From Brachionus koreanus (Eukaryota > Rotifera > Eurotatoria > Ploima > Brachionidae): a DNA stretch of 27,011 nucleotides. The stretch covers positions 1,207,590-1,234,600 of the forward strand of contig PJRA01000343.1 in the NCBI GenBank assembly GCA_016987375.1. Direction: 5' to 3'. The notes beneath the pieces were generated by a model. That model had not been told where the DNA came from and did not search any database. It saw nothing but the letters and a program-made list of their open reading frames with translations. Shown in pieces: positions 19,045-27,011 of the stretch; within the stretch, counting starts at the first letter, position 1; each line of letters starts with the position of its first letter. A program made the position numbers and the translations under genes.

Positions 19045-21510
19045 TCAATTCCAAAACAAAAATTCTGACATTCAAAAAAACTTGAAAATAAAATTGACGG
19101 TTGAATTAGATACAATCATAAAATTTAGCTTTAAAAAATATTTTCATATTTAGACTCCTAAAATTGTTCTTCTAATATTTTTTTCTACTTTAAAGTTTTT
19201 AAAATGTTATTAATGTAAATCAAATTATATTCAAAATGCTTTTATTGTGATTAATGATTAAAAAAATTATTTATACATTCAGTTACATTTCATTCAATTT
19301 TTTTTAGAATTGCAATTTTATTTAGTAAACGTCATGTTTTTTGTTTAGTAAAAAATTCCCTCTTTTTTCAATAATAATTACATGTAACTACAGGAATGTT
19401 TTATTATAAATAATAAAATAAAAAATTCAGTTTGTTTATTAACATATTTTTTTCAAAAATTAGAGATTTTTAGGGACTTTTCCTTACCAAAAATATTCCG
19501 TACAGCCGTTCTGTTTTTTTTTGGCAAAACTAATTTTTTAATCCAAGATTTTTTATATCCATAAAAATGTTTTCTTTGAAATTATTTCAAGTCAACAATT
19601 TCTGATTAAAATATTTTATTGGCGACCAATTCACATGATGCCGAGAAAAAGAAGCAAAAAAGACAATTACTTTGTACGTTGTGCCTGAAAAAATATACTT
19701 AAAATTAAATTTATTAAAAACCAATATTGATTTGAATATTGATAAATAAAAAAATGATATTGTTATTCAGTAATTAATATTTCATTTACATTTAATTTCA
19801 TATCGTAAGTTTTAAAAAAATTTAAGTTATAATCAGCATTAACCTAAGCCAATCCAAATTTTCACTATAAAAAACATAACTAAAGCTCTTTCATTACTTT
19901 ATTTGTTAATTATAAATGAATTAATTAACAAAAAATAAAACTAAAATCCAGTTTTTAAATTAATATAAGCAATTTTTACTTTTACATAATTTTCAAATAT
20001 TCTCATAAATTTTAGAAGGTTAGATTAAAGCTCTTGTTTCTAGATTATAAAAAAAAACAAATCTAAAAAAAACTTGTTTTATCTTAAAATAGACTGCTTT
20101 TCAGAATTTTTTTTTCATGATGCGTCCATGTCTCAGTAATTACATTTTAAAGAGTCATTATAACGTTAAAAATCATTTAAATTAGCATTTTTTGTATTTA
20201 GATGCTTAGCTTGGTTTGAATGAATTGACTAGGCAATTTAGTTTTTTCATTCGGGCTTAAAATCAAAAATACAGTTCATTGAATAGAAATAATTTTTTCA
20301 ATATAAATTTTTTAAAATATTGATTTATTATATTCTAAATTTGGTGGTATTGTAAAGGTAATTATCAAACTTTAATTTTCAATTTACGCTTCCATTAACA
20401 ATGAACTAAATAAAAAGCGATATATTTTATATATTTTAAATGAAGTTTATTTTTTATGACGCCATTTTCAAATATCTAGATTTTCGACTAGAAGTCTTGT
20501 AAGGATTTTACCTCAAAAGAAAAATAATTCTAGTTATTAGATAAATATTCAACTATTTACGTAACAAATTTTGTTTAAAGGATAAGCTCAAATGTCTTTG
20601 ATGCATTATTTTTTCTCATAAAACGACACAATTTTTTTACTAAGAATATAAAATTATATTAGGATAAAACTATTTCCTTTAAAATGCAACATTAAAATAG
20701 TAAATTATTTAAGTAAAATTTAGACATTTCCTAATAGGATGAAGATTAAATTGGCAAAATTACAATTAAGCAAAATTTAAAATTTAGCTCATCATTAAAG
20801 ATTAGAAATAAGAATAATTAATAAATTTATTTATAATTTAAAACCAGTCTGAACTCCATGTGGAATATAAAAATATTTCTAGTATGATATCATGTTGTTT
20901 AGACAATAGACTCGAAGGGGCTTAAAAAACACGATAGTTTTAAATGCAATACAAACAAATTTCTATGATAAAGCCATGATATCAAAATAAACTTATTTTA
21001 TCAAAAACTTTAGAGGACCTTTAAATAATAATTTTAGCTCTAAATTAAAAACGCTATTTTATGCCAAAAGATAAGTGCTTAGTAATCAATATTAAAATTT
21101 TATCAAGGCAAAAATCTCTAATTTCATAAAGTCTTTATCAAAGCATGGAGTTTAGAATTATGAAAAAAAAATATAAATATATTTAAAGAGAGAGAGAAGA
21201 GTAGACTAAAAAAATTAAAGCATCATTTCGAGTTATAATTTATTCCAAAAAACAAAGTTGATCTAACACTTTAGCCATTCGGATAAAAGCATTATATTTA
21301 AATTTAAATTAGAAAAACTAGATTTTAAATTTTACAATTGTGCAGATAACAAACTTGAGCATATCGCTTATTTGTTTTTTGTTTTATTGTTAAAATCAAA
21401 TGAGAGAATAAAATTTTATTACTTTAAATATAAAATAATTTTGAAAATTTTTTAAAATTTTTAGATTTTTTTAGTTTAAAATATAATTTATTATAGTTTG
21501 TCACACAAAT
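19045..21510. other. A+T-rich intergenic stretch, no gene recognised
   Basis: About 2.5 kb with no supported exon. Near 19640-19690 a less biased patch is open for about 20-35 codons on both strands (plus: MMPRKRSKKDNYFVRCA, then stop). It is too short and too unsupported to call. Confidence 0.35.
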
Positions 21511-21908
21511 ATGGCTTGTTTGATCCGATCTGACATCATATTTGGTCTTTTTTCCTTCTTATTTACATGTAAATTGTTTTATTTCGACTTTTGAGGTTTT
21601 AATCTAGCATTTTTAAATTAGTGAAGTCAGTGGTATGCTCTGAAAAGCTTGTGTACGAAGAACAAGTTTCTCTGACAAGAGATCATTTGGGCCGCGATGA
21701 TCCTGATGCATTGTTTTATGGATTTTTTCCATTTTGGGCTGTTGTCATTTACATAATTGCAGGTACCAGTATTTTATCTTTTTTATTTGATGAATGTAGC
21801 TAACTTTTAAAAGGAACCTGTTTGGTAATTTCAATGGTATCCGGTGTATGCTATCTTTTGGGATGCAAAAATCCAAATAAATCAAAATATGTTGCCGCTG
21901 ATCTTTAG
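21511..21908 (+). CDS. Small single-pass membrane protein, 97 aa, three exons
   Basis: Exons 21511-21568, 21622-21762 and 21814-21908 join in frame across introns of 53 and 51 bp with GT...AG ends, giving ATG to TAG with no break (294 nt). Residues 1-26 (MACLIRSDIIFGLFSFLFT, then LKSVVCS) look like a signal peptide. Residues 27-52 form a short charged ectodomain (EKLVYEEQVSLTRDHLGRDD). Residues 54-84 are strongly hydrophobic (FFPFWAVVIYIIAG ... SGVCYLLGC), a transmembrane helix. The tail KNPNKSKYVAADL is probably cytoplasmic, so a type I topology is predicted. I do not recognise a family. Because each exon is short, single-frame scans show only pieces. The matching exon phases (1 and 1), consensus splice sites and domain logic support it as real. 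Confidence 0.72.
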
Positions 21909-22100
21909 ATCAAACCATGGAAACAAGATCCAAATTCAAATAATCAAAAGCTATAAATAGATTAATTGTTTTAATTAAATTCATCATTTGATAGTATAGT
22001 TTGGCAATATACATTTAAACAACATTCACCATAACATTTGTACCGTTAAAAATTTTAACTTGAAATTCAAATTGATTTTATTATTTTAATTTTTTTTTTG

Positions 22101-22106
22101 AATAAA
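22101..22106 (+). promoter_or_regulatory. Polyadenylation signal AATAAA for the 97-aa membrane protein gene
   Basis: AATAAA about 190 nt downstream of the stop codon, followed by further AATAAAA-like words; a plausible mRNA 3' end in A+T-rich DNA where such words are also common by chance. Confidence 0.35.
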
Positions 22107-22950
22107 AATAAAAAATTCTAGCCTCATTAAATTTTTAAATTAAACCATTAATGATTTTTTGTACGGAATTTAGAGGGTTTAATTCAAAATGCTATACACT
22201 GCGCTTCTAAGACTAATACTTCATCTAGAGTTTACAAATAGAATAATTGCTGAAATTGGAAAAATTTAGATAAGTATAATTGGTAATCTCTTAACTGCCC
22301 AAATATGAACACTGCAAAAAGGCTTCTTTCTTGTATCTTCTATATTTTTAACTAGCTTTAGAGAAAAAAATTAGAGGAAACTTAATTAGTTTGTAAAATT
22401 GCTAAATTAATTGAATGAATTATTCAAATATACATTTTGAGAAGACAAGGAATGCAAAATACATTGTAAGTTTTGAATGGAGAGGATAACTCTAGCTATT
22501 AATTAAATTAGATAAAATTTAAATCATTTAGTTTAATAATAACCGTAATATGTCTGAAAAACGTAATATACTGCAATATGAAACTAATTAATAATTTTTG
22601 GTTTGAAAACAAAATAAAAATAAAATATTTTTAAAATCTTAATTTATTTATTTATTCAATTAATGCCAATTCTGTTGTTAATAGGAGCTCTTAGTTGATT
22701 AAATTTCGCAGAAGCTTTTTTGAAATTTTTAAAAATTTTTTTTTTATCTCACTATTTTATTTTTTGTTAGGAGATAATATCAACATCAATTCTTTTATCA
22801 AAATTTTCTAAATTAATTCAGAAAATTTTGGTGAATTTGATTGTTAATACAGTTTTTAATATAAAAAACTGGAAAACTTTTCATTGGAAAACTCTTTTTC
22901 TTTTCATAAATTCTAAAAGATTAAAAACATTTGACTTGAGACAGTGTTTT
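22107..22950. other. Intergenic, no gene recognised
   Basis: A+T-rich spacer between the membrane-protein gene and a LINE fragment, with no structure I can support. Confidence 0.3.
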
Positions 22951-23280
22951 AATAATAATAATAATAATGATAAGCTACAGCACGTTCCCTCCGGAGCCAG
23001 ACTAGCTTTAGTCTCGCTATGGTAGCTAAAAAGTCCAGATCTTTACATGTACATAGTAGCGTTTCATTCACCTCCCATTTATTGTCTTGTGAGAGAATTG
23101 CATTTGATTACAGGGTTTTGCAAGGTTATTAAGCTAAGCTGATTTATAAATTTAAAAAATTCTATTAAGTCTCCTCTTTCTCGTCTTGCTTTTAGAGTGG
23201 TTAACCCAAGCCTTGCTAATCTTTGCACATATTTTAAGTTCCAAATCTCACGATTGCACGTCTTTGTACTTTTTCGAGTA
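22951..23280 (-). mobile_element. CR1/L2-like LINE 3' end with (ATT)n tail
   Basis: The minus strand reads LEKVQRRAIVRF (near 23280). After a frameshift it reads RLARLGLTTLKARRERGDLI and EFFKFINQL (about 23210-23130), the conserved RT C-terminus of CR1/L2 elements. The 3' region is unusually G+C-rich (CTAGTCTGGCTCCGGAGGGA on the minus strand) with the paired words TAGCTACC and GTAGCTTA. It ends in an (ATT)n run at 22968-22951. The piece is 5'-truncated, carries stops and frameshifts, and is inactive. Confidence 0.85.
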
Positions 23281-24809
23281 TCTCTGTTTTATTTATTTAA
23301 CAATAAATTGCAAGATATTTTTTTTTCAAGGCTCAATTGGGTCGGCTCCATTAATTTTTCGCTTGAAAGTCAATTAAGTGCTTAAAATCTTCTCACGATT
23401 AATTACTTTAAAATTTAATTACTTTTAATTATGATCAAAAGAAAGAAAGGAAATATGTTTAGCTTTATAAATATAACTTTAAATAGACTCAAGAAAAAAT
23501 AAAACTTTAAGGCTTTAATTAATATAGATGCATTAATGATTATCGATTTTATTTATTTCCTTCATGAACTATTTTCAAAAAAATTTCCCACAAACTAAAA
23601 TAGATAGTAGGAATTTAATATTTTAATGATGAAGATTAAAATGAGAATTAGAATTATTTGAAATCGATGAAAAACTATAATTTGTATCTAACGATGGAAC
23701 TGAGATTGGCAATTTGAAGCAACGAATACTTATGGAGTTCTAGAAACCTGGAAAAACTTTTCAGTTAGAAGTTAAAAATTCAAACAAAATATTTTTTTTT
23801 GGAAGGGAAGGAACGCTATGACTCATTTTTTTAGATAAAAATACTTTTTTAAAATACTCAACTTTATCATAAATTTTTCTTTTAGATTTTTAAATTTATA
23901 AACTAATAAATAATAATAAATAATAAATAAAACCTTGGATATTTTTGAGCAAAAGTATGAAATATGATTTGAAATATTTTGTTATGTTAAATGATATTCG
24001 ATTATATTAACATTTGAATTTTGACTTTATACAATTATTTTATTTATTTGATTTGATTCTAATTATTAAATATGACAAAAATTTTAATTTAAAAAATTTT
24101 AGTAATTTTTGCTTTATGATGCTTTTTGTCGAATTTTTGAGTTATTCACGTACAAAAAAATTCTAAATTACAAAATTTTTGACTAAATTATTTCATTTAA
24201 TCGATGTTAATCTTTTTGTTTTTTTTTTCTTTCTTTAATGAAATAAAAAATTTCAATAATTTCCAAGTATAAGCTATTTTGAAAACAAAATTTGTGCAAT
24301 TCTCATAATTGCTTCAGCTCATAAATTTCTCAATTCAGGATTGTATCATTTCATTAGAATTTTTTCAATAATTATGAATAATTTGCTCCTGTCACTTTTG
24401 ATTCAAAGGCTTTTTTCTAGACAATATCAATATTTTTTTTTGATAATTCTAATTTATCTGAAATTTCAACAATTAATGCTTAAATTTATATTTTAAAAGT
24501 ACAAATTCAATTTTAAACAGATAAGCTTTATTTTCGTAATTAGTCTTTATTTTTAATTGAAAAAATAGCTTCATTTTTATCAAATTTTATATTCTAGGTC
24601 AAATTTTTTAAAATTTATTAAACAATTACTGCAAATATTGCAATAGGCTCTACAACTATTTCCTTTATTTCACACAAAGTGAAATTACTCAATTTTAAGT
24701 AAATTAATGTAAAAAAAACGGAATATCATTTTAATAGATAAGATGGATGGACTGCAGTGTTAACAAAAAAAAACACGTTACTAATTGATATTAACTAAGA
24801 CAGCTAAAC
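23281..24809. other. A+T-rich intergenic stretch, no gene recognised
   Basis: About 1.5 kb without a supported exon or repeat. A short (TAA)n-rich patch near 23905-23930 is low-complexity. Confidence 0.35.
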
Positions 24810-25245
24810 CATCATTTTTATCGTTTTTGAATGAATTAATTGTCTATGCGTTTTTAATTCACGTGATAATTCATTGTTCCAGACATTGAAAAAGTTTGAT
24901 CGTTGTTGATTTGAATTATTTGATATAATTATCTTGTTTTTCATTTCTATTAGATCCAATAGGCTTCTTATACCAGTTTATATTATCTTATATATGTAGT
25001 TCTTTATATTTCTAGATTAAATTACCTCTAATGTGTCTCAATTTTAGGCTAGTTAAACCCAAACTCATACACCTTTTCTCATTGTTTAAATTTCTAGTTA
25101 ATTTAGATATTCTAGTTAACCTATTTTGAACATCTTCTAATATTCTTATATCCTTTAATAATACTTTTCTGTATCCAAGACCAGTGAAACGCCTCACAAC
25201 TTCAGCATTTGGCAAATTTTGGTTACTTTTTACAAAGTTGTACAA
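24810..25245 (-). mobile_element. LINE RT C-terminal fragment, possibly joined to another sequence
   Basis: From about 25155 down, the minus strand reads DIRILEDVQNRLTRISKLTR, then CMSLGLTSLKLRHIRGNLI. This is the same RT C-terminal block as in the other LINE pieces, again followed by decayed frames (RSNFFNVWNNELSRELKTHR, about 24900-24840) that match the final block. Residues 1-30 of the frame (FVKSNQNLPNAEVVRRFTGL, GYRKV; 25245-25156) do not look like the expected RT sequence. They resemble a helix-turn-helix start of a transposase, suggesting a junction. No complete domain remains. Confidence 0.8.
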
Positions 25246-26090
25246 ATCTTTTTTTGACGATTTCGCACATTTTTTACTAACAACTTATCAAAAATTCAAC
25301 TTTTTGAAATAATTTTTTTCAATTTAAAGCTAGGATCAGTCTGATATTAAATTTTGAAAAAATTTGGGAAAGGTCTTGTTCACTCTTATAGATAATTAAA
25401 CTTTTGTGCCATTTTTTTTCTACAGCCGTTATATATGTTTAATGTGGAATTTTGGTAAAGTTTTAAATTTTTGCTTATAAATCAAAAATAATATAATATA
25501 AAGAATTTTGAAAACAAAGGCCAAATTAGAATCTTTAATTTTATTTAATTTATGTTCAGAAATTTAGTTGTAAATTAATAGTATATAAATTAATTTTTAG
25601 ATTATTTTTCAATTTCAAGGCTAACCAACAGGCTATTGTCCTTGTCTAATAGATTTATTAACACTTCATTTATTTAAATTGTAAAAAAACTTCATTTCCT
25701 TAAAAAAAAATAAAATAACTGTTTTGAATGATTACAAAAATTAAACATTGAAAAATTTAAATATAATCTTTTAAATTTTTTTAACAAAATCTATAAAGAT
25801 TAAATTTATATGGTAAATAGAAAGTAGCTTGAATGTAGTGATAAATTCATTTAAATTTTGAAAGTTATAAATTATTTTAAGGAAACGACGCCCGAAGAAT
25901 TTTTGAATCATTCATGTTGGATAGTTTTGATAATAATATGAAAGTGAACAAAAATTTGAAATTGTTATAAGAGATATATGAATGAAATAATTTTTTTATT
26001 TATCACATGAGAGAATAAAGCATTAAAATTTTCTATTATTTCTTTCGTAGCTGAGAATAATTTCTTTAATCTTGAGACAATAGTTTAAGA
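25246..26090. other. Intergenic, no gene recognised
   Basis: A+T-rich DNA between the last LINE fragment and the second foldback. No reading frame is supported. Confidence 0.3.
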
Positions 26091-26413
26091 GCATTGTGAA
26101 TTTTGGAACAAAAAACAAAAAAAAAATTTAAAATTAAAATAATTTTTTTTCTAAGGGTCTAAAAATCGTTCTGCAAAATGTATCACTCAAATTTAGTCCG
26201 TGCAAAATCTGTGCAATTTAATTTTAATATTTTTTTTAATTTATATACTTTTTCATTGTAGATTTTATTGTAGAGTTTTTACACAGACTAAATTTGAGCT
26301 GATATTAGCCTTATATCAGCTGATACATTTTGCAGAACGGTTTTTAGACCCTTAGAAAAAAAATTATTTTAATTTTAAATTTTTTTTGTATTTTGTTCCA
26401 AAATTCGCAATGC
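26091..26413. repeat. Large foldback (inverted repeat), element 2
   Basis: The left arm starts GCATTGTGAATTTTGGAACA at 26091, and the right arm ends as its near-exact reverse complement at 26413. The arms match over about 95 bp with few changes. The right arm then has a 21-bp segment that the left lacks, and the match resumes through CTCAAATTTAGTC. The missing segment is bounded by a short ATCA repeat. The inner words AAATGTATCA and ATCACTCAAATTT and a TGTGCAATTT-like centre are shared with the foldback at 8862-9204. No protein is encoded. Confidence 0.75.
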
Positions 26414-26805
26414 CAGTCTAAGCCCTATTTCATCATTTATGGCAACTATATTTTTAGCATTTAATTTATGATTTTATGTCTTTTCCATTCATTTAAATTA
26501 TCTCATGTCTGGATCTTATTTGGTTGTCCATTCTTTTTTCATCTTTCATTTTAATGATTCTTTTCTGAAATTTGTTTTTACTGTTTCACTTGAAAGAGCT
26601 CTTCGTAATGTTCCACTTCAAGATTTAAAGATTTAAAAATGTTTTCAGCAATTATATTTGAGTTTCGGTTGTCTCTTAAAAAATTAAAAACTTTATTTTG
26701 TCAATCAAAACGTTTACTTTTCAAGTTGAGAATTAAATTGACATTTAATTAAATCAATTAGTGATGAGATAAGAAAAGAATTTCAATGTTGCGCTAAGTT
26801 TCAAA
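26414..26805. other. Presumed upstream region of the right-edge gene
   Basis: Non-coding. It may contain distal promoter elements of the gene that starts at 26881. No individual motif can be supported. Confidence 0.3.
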
Positions 26806-26815
26806 TATAAAAAGG
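26806..26815 (+). promoter_or_regulatory. TATA box of the right-edge gene
   Basis: TATAAAAAGG lies 75 bp upstream of the ATG at 26881. It is an unusually good TATA match with a G-rich end in otherwise plain A+T DNA, which would place transcription start near 26835. Confidence 0.5.
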
Positions 26816-26880
26816 CAATAAAAAAAACTGAGTAGTATTTAATAATCGTGTTGTAAAATAGCTGAAAAAGATATTAAAAG

Positions 26881-27011
26881 ATGAAAAAAGATAACCCAAA
26901 TGTCAAAATAAAAGATGTCGTCAACGCGCTCTATCAGATAGACAAATCATGCTATAAATTCATCAAGGGAGTAAGTCATATCAACAGTGTTCTTAATTGG
27001 TATGTATCTTT
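26881..27011 (+). CDS. Putative first exon of a gene running off the right edge
   Basis: An ATG at 26881 opens a frame reading MKKDNPNVKIKDVVNALYQI, DKSCYKFIKG, with codon choice and composition unlike the flanking DNA. After 30 codons there is a near-perfect splice donor, GGA followed by GTAAGT at 26971, so the coding exon is probably 26881-26970 in phase 0. The frame also stays open to the window edge (GVSHINSVLNWY...), so an unspliced continuation cannot be excluded. There is no signal peptide and the protein family is not recognised from so short a piece. A TATA box 75 bp upstream supports a true gene start. Confidence 0.55.
   Translation, partial: MKKDNPNVKIKDVVNALYQIDKSCYKFIKGVSHINSVLNWYVS

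Noticed and set aside
19640..19690. Short basic plus-strand peptide MMPRKRSKKDNYFVRCA, and an opposite-strand frame after a TTTTTTCAG
   Set aside because: Both are under about 35 codons with no supporting exon, so chance cannot be excluded.
22828..23385. Three plus-strand frames of 62-65 codons
   Set aside because: Two are wholly and one partly antisense to the LINE 3' end at 22951-23280; all lack features of their own.

Overview
The window looks like animal (metazoan) nuclear DNA. It is very A+T-rich, and its genes have many short introns of about 50 bp with GT...AG ends. The best-resolved gene is a secreted protein built from ADAM-type cysteine-rich, ShKT and EGF modules. The small introns, the base composition and the mix of relics (CR1/L2-like and other LINEs, hAT-like MITEs, a KRBA2/ZBED9-like integrase) suggest a small-genome protostome. 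A monogonont rotifer such as Brachionus is my best guess, but this is inference. A 745-bp assembly gap (N) lies at 10734-11478.

Region by region. 1-4485: the 3' part of a multi-exon plus-strand gene. I resolve eight exons encoding 790 residues: an ADAM/ADAMTS cysteine-rich segment, five ShKT and nine EGF modules, and Thr/Ser-rich linkers. The protease part should lie upstream of the window. A 104-bp MITE-like element with a 10-bp target duplication sits upstream of the first visible exon. 5838-6756: an unbroken, Ser/Asn-rich minus-strand reading frame of unknown function. 7549-9725: a repeat cluster with a hAT-like MITE carrying an exact 8-bp target duplication, a 179-bp inverted repeat, a 343-bp near-perfect foldback and a broken integrase-core relic. 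11562-11586: a possible piggyBac-type end at TTAA. 11992-12434: a minus-strand gene for a small secreted precursor ending in one predicted amidated nonapeptide. 12435-21510: mostly non-coding A+T-rich DNA with a second hAT-like MITE, a broken acidic reading frame and two LINE fragments. 21511-22106: a complete three-exon gene for a 97-residue single-pass membrane protein, seen only after joining short exons. 22951-25245: two more LINE fragments. 26091-26413: a second large foldback that shares its inner core with the first. 26806-27011: a TATA box, an ATG and a strong splice donor, probably the first exon of a gene running off the right edge.

The genes do not form a pathway. They look like independent single genes (extracellular mosaic protein, neuropeptide precursor, small membrane protein, Ser-rich protein) separated by decayed transposons. 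All four LINE fragments are 5'-truncated or internal pieces on the minus strand, and none could encode an active enzyme. I saw no CRISPR array, operon or rRNA, and no convincing tRNA.
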